The position numbers were made by a program, and so were the translations under genes. A stretch of DNA of 64,000 nucleotides, from NCBI RefSeq assembly GCF_900197875.1, contig NZ_FZMO01000334.1, positions 1 through 64,000 of the forward strand, in the 5' to 3' direction. Of this stretch, positions 8,401 to 15,335 are shown piece by piece. Numbering within the stretch: the stretch's first letter is position 1; each line of letters starts with the position of its first letter. The DNA is from Frankia canadensis. GTDB taxonomy: Bacteria; Actinomycetota; Actinomycetes; Frankiales; Frankiaceae. Below the pieces are notes generated by a model, which did not search any database, was not told the origin of the DNA, and saw only the letters and a program-made list of their open reading frames with translations.

Positions 8401-10049
8401 ACTGTTGAGCCCTGGTCTCGGCGCAGTGTCAGGTACTCCCCGTCCGCGTCCACGACGGTCCGGCACTCGACGGGAAGGTTCCGAACGGCAGTCTCGAGGC
8501 ACACGATGTGGACACCGAGCTCAGGTCCGGTGCGCAGCAGAGCGATCATCCCGGGAACGGCCCGAAGCGCTCGGGCTCCCTCGATGACCACCAGCACGTC
8601 ACGGCCGCGCGCGATGCCTCGGGACCCCTGCTCCCTCCGCCCGTCGATCAAGGAGAGCAATTCGGCGACCTGCGCGGCGCAGCCCACCTCGCCCGCGGCG
8701 AACGACACCAGTCGCGCATCGGCGCTCTCGTACCGGCAATGCGGCAGCCAGCGGAGCCAGCGCCACGCGTCGGCGTCGCGTGGCTCGGCCACCAGAACGC
8801 GGACGGCGAGCTCCGCCGGGCTGTGCAGTACGACGGCCTGGGCGACGAGCCACGATCCAAGTTCGCTGGCGCCACCGGCAGGTATGGCCACGCCGGCCAC
8901 GCCGTGCTCGGGCAGGTCGATCACGGCGGGAAAACACGCCCTGAGCGGACTGGCGGCCCGCGCCGCCGTCGAGACCGCCACCGTGCTGGGCTGCTCCGCT
9001 GTGCCAACTCGCAGCCGCAGGTAATCCGCGTCCTCGGGGCGCCTCCGCCACAGCCCGGCATCTCGCTGCCAGGCGATGGCGAACAGGGCTGCCGGGTCCG
9101 GGTGGTCCGTGTGCCGTTCCCGCTGTTCTCGTCGCAGGGCCTGCCGCGCCGCCCGCTCGACGGCGAGGCAGGTTCGCTCGTGCCGAGCCTGGTCGGACCG
9201 ATGAGAGCTGCGGTCTCTGCGCCGGGTGCTCAGGACCGACGCGCCAAGGGTCAACGGGCCGACAGCGGCGAACAGCAGGAGGGACGCTGATCCCAGGATC
9301 ATGGCCATGCCGCCGGCGGCGAGCACCGGTAGAAGCGTCGCCAGGACGGGGACGGGCATGGAACGCGGACGCGTGGGTGGCACTGGGAGCGTGAACGCGG
9401 TCGCCGATGGCGTTGGGCGAATTCTGGGCGGCCGGTTGACGTTGAACCGAGGGGCGGGCAGCTGAGCGCGCGCGGCCTGAACGGCCGGACGCGTGAATCG
9501 CAAGGTGGCAGGTGGCGTCCCCACCAGCGCGACGATCGTTCCCTGGGGCATGGCCGGTGGTCGCGAGATGACCCGCGTACCCGTCCCGGGTATGAGATCG
9601 AATGTGCCGTCGACGGCCACGCGCACCGTGAGCAGCGGTGGCCGCGGAAGTCCGCCGCCGAGGGTGATCACTCCCCCTGGTGAGACGCCGACCCGGTGCT
9701 CTCCGGCGGGCAGCGGGTGGACGACGCCGGCTCCCACACCCGTGACGATCGCCAGGTCAAGCAGGCCGGCGCTCGACGAGCGGCGAGCCTGCGACGCGTC
9801 CAGGAGCACGACCACGCCCTCATGAAGCGGGGAGCAGCCGAGTGGCAGGTCGGGATCCAACGCGCGAGGGCTGTCAGCGAGGCTCAGCGACGGCCCGGCC
9901 CGTGCGGATGCCCGATCTCCGGTGCTGGGTCGGATGACACAGGCGAGGGCGGTGGCGAGGTGCCGGACGGTATCGCGGCCGTCGGCTCTCAGAAGCACGT
10001 CGGCGTGCGTGCCCGTACGGGAATCGTGGACGGTGAAGGAGAGCTGCAT
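5430..10049 (-). CDS. eccC: EccC/EssC-type FtsK-SpoIIIE ATPase of type VII secretion
   Basis: A 1539-residue protein. An N-terminal ubiquitin/FHA-like region is followed near residue 230 by a hydrophobic pair (around ATLLPVLAAGGMAMILGSAS), then a long linker and three FtsK/SpoIIIE ATPase modules. Their nucleotide-binding loops are GTTGAGKS (near residue 660), GAARSGRST (near 1000) and GGPPRSGRSS (near 1300). The first is a canonical Walker A; the later two have R before the S/G pair, as is common in the regulatory modules of EccC. Such proteins drive WXG100 export and read the substrate signal with the C-terminal module. No EccB, EccD, EccE or mycosin gene is in the window. The last 40 residues are low-complexity and read into the following WXG100 gene, so the true stop may be affected by a frame error. 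Confidence 0.88.
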   Translation of the reverse strand: MQLSFTVHDSRTGTHADVLLRADGRDTVRHLATALACVIRPSTGDRASARAGPSLSLADSPRALDPDLPLGCSPLHEGVVVLLDASQARRSSSAGLLDLAIVTGVGAGVVHPLPAGEHRVGVSPGGVITLGGGLPRPPLLTVRVAVDGTFDLIPGTGTRVISRPPAMPQGTIVALVGTPPATLRFTRPAVQAARAQLPAPRFNVNRPPRIRPTPSATAFTLPVPPTRPRSMPVPVLATLLPVLAAGGMAMILGSASLLLFAAVGPLTLGASVLSTRRRDRSSHRSDQARHERTCLAVERAARQALRREQRERHTDHPDPAALFAIAWQRDAGLWRRRPEDADYLRLRVGTAEQPSTVAVSTAARAASPLRACFPAVIDLPEHGVAGVAIPAGGASELGSWLVAQAVVLHSPAELAVRVLVAEPRDADAWRWLRWLPHCRYESADARLVSFAAGEVGCAAQVAELLSLIDGRREQGSRGIARGRDVLVVIEGARALRAVPGMIALLRTGPELGVHIVCLETAVRNLPVECRTVVDADGEYLTLRRDQGSTVRRVRPDLVGPAGRRRSLTGLAGTSRWCESVARALAPLRDISEDTGLPGSVRLSELLAPYGTTATAIAARWASAGSPGPATGGRPVPVGIAGGAVFALNLQADGPHGLIAGTTGAGKSELLQTIIAAHAVAYRPDELTFVLVDYKGGSAFAECAGLPHTLGLVTDLDPHLVRRALTSLSAELRQREGLLARYGARDLESLSRLPPGQRPAATPPRLVLVVDEFATLARELPDFVSGLVGLAQRGRSLGLHLLLATQRPSGVVSPEIRANTNLRVALRVTDIAESEDVVGSPDAALIDPSTPGRAVVRCGPDRVTVVQTGWASAPSPDDLVTPAGLEVTRLPWPDLRPLVDAAEPEATSYAPTTELTALVHSVREAAACLRIGSQPSPWLPPLPERLSLSALPPVPPLSAAAVHAVRPVTIGLVDDCDRQRQDPFTVDLEHGGHLLVVGAARSGRSTALRAVAGAVAGALSPRDVHLYGLDCGGGALAAITALPHTGALVGRDDPERVGRLLARLIAVVDQRRRRFAVDGVADLLEARRSAGPGAALPYLLLLLDGFEGFLAEFEDLNGGDLVEDLMRLLREGLGAGLRVILSTDRRGLTGRLTSLVDERLILRMADPADYALAGITAATLPGHLPAGRALATGGRFATPVEVQVGLLDGEPAGRSQAAALRSLGARASVLAPATVPASGGMRPFRVEALPTRVTAAEMAAALRDRPAPLLSTGLRVPLGLGGDDLSPVEIDLSDDTGFVVGGPPRSGRSSTLVTISLALLRQGMALVAVTPRACALRNLIDHRNMVVVLDAGLSPLSGHATQNRPNPPEQLHPVTRLLWPGAGADGTPSIDAAGRAPVVLVDDAELVGEPAASALADYWRRARDLGGILIIAGSTEDLLLQYRGFTVDVRREEHGLLLAPRRVTDGDLLGTRLPRPGSGPVPPGRGVLVRRGRLRPVQVARPPSPSPTAAPNHNREPTRHENGHHSGSHASRLPDGSAAA

Positions 10050-10157
10050 GGGCCGAAGAATACGGCCCGGAATCCGATCCTGGCGAGGCTGGGCGACGCT
10101 GCGTATATGAATTTGAGGTTGTGGTCGTGGGGTGGCAGATTGGAATAGCGAAAGCCT

Positions 10158-11240
10158 CTACTGCGGCGTGGAGCGAGATTTTCGGTCGGTCCGTCGCCTG
10201 TTCCGGGAACGCACGCGGATCACCTCGGCGCCGGCCCTTGCCACCAGCGCGTCCCCGGTCTCCTCAGACGCGGAGGCGGCGGACCGGGAGGAGGCTCCGC
10301 GCCGGGACCCCTTGCCAACAGGCCCTGCCTGAGCGGAAGATGCGGAGGCGACGGCGAGCGCGACGCCGACGCTGACCGACAGATGGATCCGGTGGCCGTG
10401 TACTTCGAGCGGCTCATCGAGCGCGGCCGCCAGTCGCTCCGCCAGATCGGCCGCCGCCTGAGCCGTTTCGGTGTCGGAAAGAACCACGAATTCGTCGCCG
10501 TCCCATCGACCGATGATGTCGCCGGCTCCCAGTACGCTCGAAAAGCGCCGAGCGGAAGCATGTAGCGCGGCATCGCCAACCGTGTAGCCGAAGGAGTTGT
10601 TGATGTGGCGAAACGCGTCCAGGTCCAGAAAGAGCACTGCCGGACCGGATTTCCCGGGTGACGCTCCCGTGTCCGCGCGGGCGTCGGCCGTGGGATCGGC
10701 GGTCAGGCGGGTTGTGAGCAGGGCGCGCAGGGCGGTCCGGTTCGGCAGGCCGGTGATCGGATCGGTTGTGGCCTGGCGGCGAAGATCGTCCTCGCGGTGG
10801 CGTCGGTCGGTGACGTCGTCAACCACGACGAGCAGTCCGTTGCCCCGGACGAGCGTGCTCAGCCGTACGTCGAGCCAGCGTTGGCCGCGGACGGCCGGGT
10901 GGGGCATCTCGACGCGGGCCCTGGTCCGACGTCGATCGATCAACTGGCGCGACAGTGTCGCCAGCATCCGAATCGGCGCGGCCGGATCGCCCGGCAGACT
11001 CCCGTGGACGCGGGTCTCGGTGGCGCCGGCGGCGTCGCCACCGCGCGCCGCCGCCTCCATGGCGTGCTCACAGGCGACCAGCCAGCTCATTCCAGGTCGA
11101 ACGGGCAACAACGCGACCCCGGTCGCGGCACTACGCCGCCAGGCCTCGTTGAGCCGAACCACCGTTCCGTCCGGCCCGAGGACGGCGACTGGAGTGGGAA
11201 GCGAGTCGAACACGGCCGCCGCGACATCATCGGTGATCAC
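10158..11240 (-). CDS. PAS-GGDEF protein (diguanylate cyclase-like)
   Basis: About 360 residues from a GTG at 11238-11240. An N-terminal PAS domain (starting ITDDVAAAVFDSLPTPVAVL) is followed by a link ending in VDDVTDRRHRE and a GGDEF domain beginning TDPITGLPNRTALRALL. The metal/nucleotide segment FLDLDAFRHINNSFG is intact. The signature loop reads WDGDEF, so the first Gly of GGDEF is Asp while the catalytic GDEF part remains. A low-complexity basic tail of about 60 residues follows. The likely role is c-di-GMP synthesis under PAS control, but the altered loop leaves activity open. An ATG at 11420 is in frame but adds arginine-rich residues. Confidence 0.8.
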   Translation of the reverse strand: MITDDVAAAVFDSLPTPVAVLGPDGTVVRLNEAWRRSAATGVALLPVRPGMSWLVACEHAMEAAARGGDAAGATETRVHGSLPGDPAAPIRMLATLSRQLIDRRRTRARVEMPHPAVRGQRWLDVRLSTLVRGNGLLVVVDDVTDRRHREDDLRRQATTDPITGLPNRTALRALLTTRLTADPTADARADTGASPGKSGPAVLFLDLDAFRHINNSFGYTVGDAALHASARRFSSVLGAGDIIGRWDGDEFVVLSDTETAQAAADLAERLAAALDEPLEVHGHRIHLSVSVGVALAVASASSAQAGPVGKGSRRGASSRSAASASEETGDALVARAGAEVIRVRSRNRRRTDRKSRSTPQ

Positions 11241-11647
11241 CGAGCAGGGATCCTTCCGGCTACCGGACCAGGTGGCGGTGGAACGCCGCGTGAGAGCCCC
11301 TACTCGCACGGCACGCGCTATCGCGCAAGGAGACCGATCCGGCCGGTTCTGTGCCGGTGAGGGTCGCCGCAGTGATGCCAGACCGCATCCTTCCGGCGAC
11401 GCTCGACGGGCAGTCTCCACTTTGTCGAACAGTGTTCGGGGAAAGGTCTGCGTGAGGGCTGGACATGTGTTGACATAGTGACTGCGTGCGCATTCAGTGA
11501 TCCTGACGCCGGAGCGGCGAGCGGTGTCGCGATGGGAAGCAGCCGACCCGCGGCGCGTCGCCTGACCGCAGGGACGGGGGCCGCGACCGACGTCCCCTGT
11601 GGCGCAGGGGCGACGTCAGCCCGCTCGCCTTCCGGCAAGCGGGTGGG
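11241..11647. other. Intergenic region, no gene seen
   Basis: About 400 bases upstream of the leftward GGDEF gene and downstream of the DUF305 gene. No ORF here has recognisable protein features. Confidence 0.4.
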
Positions 11648-12277
11648 TCAGATTCCCTTCAACAGCTCACGCATTCGGGTGATCTCGCTGGTCTGTGCGC
11701 TCTTGATGTCGGTCGCGAGCGAGCGGGCCGCCGGGTTGACTCCATCGCGGAGCTCTCTGCTGGCCATGGCGAGTGCGCCCTGGTGATGCTCGATCATCAT
11801 CGTGAGAAACATGCGGTCGAAAGCGGTGCCGCTGGTGTTCCTGAGGGTGGTCATGGCGAGGTCGGACATCATTCCGTCCATGGTGCCCATCGGCTCCGCG
11901 GGCGTCGTGCCCGCGTTGGGCATGACGTGGTCGTGACCGGCGGGGCCAGGCATCGATCGGTCATCGCCGGCATCGTCCTGCGCCGGCTCCGTCGCCTGCC
12001 CCCAGGCCTTGAGCCAGCTGGTCATAGTGGTGATCTGCGGCGTCTGCGCGGTGCGGATCTGATCCACCAGCGTTTCGACCCTGCCGTCTCCGGGGCGCGT
12101 CGGAGCGAGATCCGCCATTTCGATCGCCTGTCGATGATGGATGATCATGTGCTGGGTGAAGGTGGTGTCGGCGCCGTTGTGGGCGCCGCTCCCCGGATCG
12201 TCGCTGTCGTTCCCGCCGCAGGCCGCGAGCAGGGCCGCGGTCGCGATCATTGAGAGCAACAGTGCCAGTCGTCTCAT
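11648..12277 (-). CDS. DUF305 lipoprotein, probable copper-linked metal-binding protein
   Basis: A 209-residue protein starting at the ATG at 12275-12277. It has a lipoprotein signal (MRRLALLLSMIATAALLAAC) with lipobox LAAC, a short acidic linker, and two copies of the DUF305 helical motif: QHMIIHHRQAIEMADL and TMMIEHHQGALAMASREL. His and Met residues fall at the positions typical of this ferritin-like fold. A Met/His-rich stretch (HDHVMPNAG, MGTMDGMM) lies between the repeats. DUF305 proteins are envelope metal-binding proteins often near copper genes. The gene upstream was a DUF6153-type gene before the IS insertion, and the two commonly co-occur. The 303-residue longer frame includes out-of-frame sequence. 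Confidence 0.85.
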   Translation of the reverse strand: MRRLALLLSMIATAALLAACGGNDSDDPGSGAHNGADTTFTQHMIIHHRQAIEMADLAPTRPGDGRVETLVDQIRTAQTPQITTMTSWLKAWGQATEPAQDDAGDDRSMPGPAGHDHVMPNAGTTPAEPMGTMDGMMSDLAMTTLRNTSGTAFDRMFLTMMIEHHQGALAMASRELRDGVNPAARSLATDIKSAQTSEITRMRELLKGI

Positions 12278-12369
12278 GGTGAAGCGATCCCTCGTTCTGT
12301 CGGTGCGTAGCCGTGGTCGGGTGCCGGTCAGGGGTCCGCGGAGGGATGTCCTGGGCGGCAGCGGCCGAT

Positions 12370-12743
12370 CTACCGGCGAAGCACGCAGAGCTGGGCGAGC
12401 GAGGGAGTAGCGGAGTGCCAGGACTCGCCAGGGGGCGGCCGGCCACCAGGCGAGCATGCGGACCCGCAGAGCAGGCACCGTGATGCGGAGACGGCAAGAG
12501 CACCGGCGAGGAGCAACGCGAAGGCCAGCAGTCCCGTAGGGCGGAGAAATGCCAGGCACATCGCGCCGGTATGCAGATGGTGAGGTGTGTGCGCGACGGA
12601 GCGGGGGTGCAGGCTTGGATCGGGCGCTGCCAAGTTCGTGTGAGCCATCCGCGCCTGGCGGCCAGGCGGTGCTGGGCCGCCGGACGGCAACGCCGGCATG
12701 TCGCCGTTCCAGGGTGCGCCGAGGGGGCCGTGAACTGCTGGCC
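12370..12743 (-). pseudogene. DUF6153-like gene, C-terminal fragment
   Basis: The minus frame reads through a hydrophobic stretch (LRPTGLLAFALLLAGALAV) and ends SLAQLCVLRR, the typical terminus of actinobacterial DUF6153 proteins. It has no start of its own; upstream the frame is cut by the IS607 element. The matching N-terminal part lies on the far side of the element at about 14687-14928. DUF6153 genes usually stand beside DUF305 genes, as here. Confidence 0.6.
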
Positions 12744-12774
12744 TAGTGGCGCTCAATAGTACTCTTTGGCCCGC

Positions 12775-12780
12775 TATAAT
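12775..12780 (+). promoter_or_regulatory. -10 box of tnpA (leaderless type)
   Basis: A perfect TATAAT ends seven bases before the GTG start of tnpA at 12787. Transcription would therefore begin at or next to the start codon, as expected for a leaderless message. No clear -35 box is seen. Confidence 0.6.
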
Positions 12781-12786
12781 GGTCAG

Positions 12787-13354
12787 GTGAACCTGAAGGA
12801 GTGGGCCGAGTCGCGGGGCGTCGCGTACGTGACCGCCCGGCGCTGGTACGCTCCGGGTCCCCGCCCGCAAGGTTGGCGGCCTGATTCTGGTCGGCGACGT
12901 CGAGACACGGCTGGTGCCATCTGGTGTGACGGCGGTGTACGCCCGGGTGTCGTCCGCTGACCAGAAGGCCGACCTGGACTGGCAGGTCGCCCGGGTCACC
13001 GTGTGGGCGGTCGGGCAGGGCCTGCCCGTTGGCCGGGTCGTGACCGAGGTCGGTTCGGTGTTGAACGGCCACCGCGGGAAGTTGTTCGTGTTGCTGGGCG
13101 ACCCGGGGGTGAGCGCGATCGTCGTCGAGCACCGCGGCCGGTTCGCGCGGTTCGGCGCCGAATACGTCGAGGCGGTGTTGGCCGCGCACGGCCGGGAGTT
13201 GCTGGTCGTCGACCCGGCCGAGGTCGACGATGATCTGGTCCGGGACATCACCGAGATCCTCACGTCGATGTGTGCCCGGCTGTATGGCCGCCGCGCGGCG
13301 GCGAACCGGGCTGCCCGCGCGGTCGTCGAGGCCACGAAGGACGGTCCGGTGTGA
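12787..13354 (+). pseudogene. tnpA: IS607 tnpA serine recombinase, frameshifted
   Basis: The N-terminal frame encodes the MerR-like DNA-binding helix-turn-helix (VNLKEWAESRGVAYVTARRW). The other frame continues with VPARKVGGLILVGDVETRL and then the catalytic domain, including ARVSSADQKADLDWQ with the nucleophilic Ser and the VEHRGRFARFGAEYVEAVL helix. The frames change around 12855-12865, where the usual linker after RRWY is short. A deletion there has probably separated the DNA-binding and catalytic halves. A GTG at 12914 could still start the catalytic part alone. The stop overlaps the tnpB start. Confidence 0.8.
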
Positions 13355-14667
13355 AGACGATGCAGGCGTACCGGTTCGCGCTTGACCCGAACGACGCCCA
13401 GCTTGCCGGGCTGCGACGGCACGCCGGGGCGGCCCGGTTCGCCTACAACTGGGGTCTGGCGCTGGTGAAGGCCGCGCTTGCCCAGCGCGACGCGGAGAAG
13501 TCCTACGGGATCGACAGCGACCAGCTCACCCCAGTGCCGTGGACGCTGCCCGTCCTGCGGCGGGCCTGGAACGCGGCCAAGGACGATGCCGCCTCATGGT
13601 GGGCGGAGTGCTCGAAGGAGGCGTACTCGGCCGGGCTGGACCAGCTCGCCCGTGCGTTGAAGAACTTCGGCGACTCCCGCAACGGGAAACGCAAAGGCCG
13701 GCGGGTCGGGTTTGCCCGGTTCAAGAAGCGCGGCAGGGCACGCGACAGCTTCCGCTACACCACCGGCGCCTACGGTCCGGCGGATGACCTGCACGTCAAG
13801 CTGCCCCGGATCGGGCGGGTGAAGGTCCACGAGCCGATGGGCGCGCTCACCGGCCGGCTTGCCGACGGCCGCGCCCGGCTGCTCGGCGCCACCGTGTCCC
13901 GGACCGCCGGGCGCTGGTATGTCTCGTTCACCGTCGACGCCGACCGTGAGATCCCCGCCCAGCCCGGTCGCGGCGGCGTGGTCGGCGTCGATCTGGGCGT
14001 GAGGCACCTTGCTGTCCTCTCGACCGGAGAGCGGATTGCGAACCCGAAGCACGCCCGGCGGTCCGAGCGCCGGCTGCGCAGGGCATCCCGGGCCTACGCC
14101 CGGGCGAAGCCAGGAAGCGCCGGACGGCGCAAGCGGGCGGCCGCCCTCGGCCGGATCCACGCCCGGGTCGCCAACCAGCGTCGCGACGGCCTGCACACAC
14201 TCACGACCCGGCTCGCGAAGAACCATGACGTGATCGTGGTCGAGGATCTCCATGTCGCCGGGATGGTCCGTAACCGGCGGCTCGCACGCGCCGTCTCGGA
14301 CGTCGCGATGGCTGAAGTCCGCCGGCAACTCGACTACAAGACCCGCTGGTACGGCTCGACGCTCGTCGTCGCCGACCGCTGGTATCCGAGCTCGAAGACC
14401 TGTTCCGGCTGTGGCTGGCGAAACCCAAGCCTGCCCCTGTCGGATCGTACGTTCACCTGCCAGTCCTGCGGGCTGGTAGCCGACCGCGACCGCAACGCCG
14501 CGGTCAACTTGGCAAACCTCGTCGCCGCCAGTACATCGGAGACGGAAAACGCCCGTGGAGTCGACCAGAGGACCCCGCTTGCGGGGCAGGTGGCTGTGAA
14601 ACAGGAACCGGGCACGGCCACGGCCGGTCAGACCCGGGGTGCCCCACCATTAGGTGAGGCGGCATGA
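13351..14667 (+). CDS. tnpB: TnpB RNA-guided nuclease of the IS607 element
   Basis: 438 residues from a GTG that overlaps the tnpA stop (GTGA). The N-terminal OrfB helix-turn-helix region (YRFALDPNDAQLAGLRRHAG) is followed by the split RuvC nuclease. Asp is in VVGVDLGVRHLAVLS, Glu in VIVVEDLHVAGM, and the final Asp in VADRDRNAAVNLANL. The zinc finger CSGCGWRN ... CQSCG is complete. All catalytic residues are present, so the protein looks active although its recombinase partner is broken. TnpB uses RNA from the element's right end to cut vacated donor sites. The tail after the last motif (about 60 residues) is low-complexity and probably overlaps the guide-RNA region. Confidence 0.92.
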   Translation: MKTMQAYRFALDPNDAQLAGLRRHAGAARFAYNWGLALVKAALAQRDAEKSYGIDSDQLTPVPWTLPVLRRAWNAAKDDAASWWAECSKEAYSAGLDQLARALKNFGDSRNGKRKGRRVGFARFKKRGRARDSFRYTTGAYGPADDLHVKLPRIGRVKVHEPMGALTGRLADGRARLLGATVSRTAGRWYVSFTVDADREIPAQPGRGGVVGVDLGVRHLAVLSTGERIANPKHARRSERRLRRASRAYARAKPGSAGRRKRAAALGRIHARVANQRRDGLHTLTTRLAKNHDVIVVEDLHVAGMVRNRRLARAVSDVAMAEVRRQLDYKTRWYGSTLVVADRWYPSSKTCSGCGWRNPSLPLSDRTFTCQSCGLVADRDRNAAVNLANLVAASTSETENARGVDQRTPLAGQVAVKQEPGTATAGQTRGAPPLGEAA

Positions 14668-14686
14668 ACGGCGCTATCGAGCGCCC

Positions 14687-14928
14687 TCATGCAACGGCAT
14701 CGCCAGACGGTCGCCTGACGGCGTTGGGATGCCGGCATGGCTGGCGAGGGGGGCGTGGCTGGCGGGGGCGGCATGGCTGGCGAGGGAGGCGTCGCTGGCG
14801 AGTGAGGCATGGCCGGTGTTGATGGACAGGCCGGCGTGCATGACGAGGACGCCGAGCAGGAGCGGCACGGTCAGCCAGAGTCGTGACAGCCCCGCGCCCC
14901 GAGCGAGTGGACGGGGCCGGACAGGCAC
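14687..14928 (-). pseudogene. DUF6153-like gene, N-terminal fragment
   Basis: From a GTG at 14926-14928 the minus frame encodes a basic start (VPVRPRPLARGAGLSRLW), one membrane segment (LTVPLLLGVLVMHAGLS) and a His/Ala/Ser repeat region (GHASLASDASLASHAA). This is the usual beginning of DUF6153 proteins, and the frame then runs into the IS607 right end. The low-complexity HAxLAS repeats make the exact join with the C-terminal fragment at 12370-12743 uncertain; a simple excision of 12744-14686 does not restore one frame. Confidence 0.55.
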
Positions 14929-15127
14929 GCCTTGGATGGTGCTCCGCCGACCGGCTGGTCGCCGAACCGACAGGCACCTCCGGACAGTGACCCGGTCCCA
15001 CGAGGCAACGGCGAGACGTGATCGCGGGAACCGGTGCTGCCCGCGGAAACGGAGGCCCACGCAGACGTCCCGGCGAGGCTGGGCTGCTCGTAGGGCCAGT
15101 CGTGCGACGGACCCCGGGAGCGAAGGG

Positions 15128-15218
15128 CGGAGGCTCCGGGATTTGAACCCGGGAGGGGGTTGAAGCCCCCAACCGCATTAGCAGTGCGGCGCCATAGACC
15201 GGACTAGGCGAAGCCTCC
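15128..15218 (-). tRNA. tRNA-Ser (anticodon GCT)
   Basis: A 91-base class II tRNA. The acceptor arms GGAGGCT and AGCCTCC pair, the anticodon loop reads CTGCTAA (anticodon GCT), a long variable arm follows (TTGGGGGC...CCCCC), and the T loop is GGTTCAAATCC. The CCA end is not encoded. Confidence 0.95.
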
Positions 15219-15335
15219 CAACGTGCGTGCTCATCATAGCGTCTCCCCCGCGCGTGCCAACGGGGCGGGTCCTGCCCGGAGCGCGCGGGATGGATCACAC
15301 CACGGTGGGCGCGGGCCGGCGGGTCAGGTCTGTGG

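Larger units (their letters stand above)
12744..14686 (+). mobile_element. IS607-family element (serine recombinase + TnpB)
   Basis: About 1.9 kb carrying a serine-recombinase tnpA and a downstream tnpB, overlapping at GTGA. IS607 elements have no terminal inverted repeats and make no target duplication, so the ends are estimates. The left end is near 12742-12750 and the right end near 14670-14686, where GGCGCT and AGCGCC motifs occur at both sides. The element splits a DUF6153-like gene on the opposite strand. The right end after tnpB contains a GGCGCTATCGAGCGCC hairpin, which may belong to the omega-RNA that TnpB would use as guide. Confidence 0.8.

Noticed and set aside
12370-13422. 350-residue minus ORF across the IS element
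   Set aside because: Only its last part (12370-12743) is real DUF6153-like sequence; the rest is antisense to tnpA.
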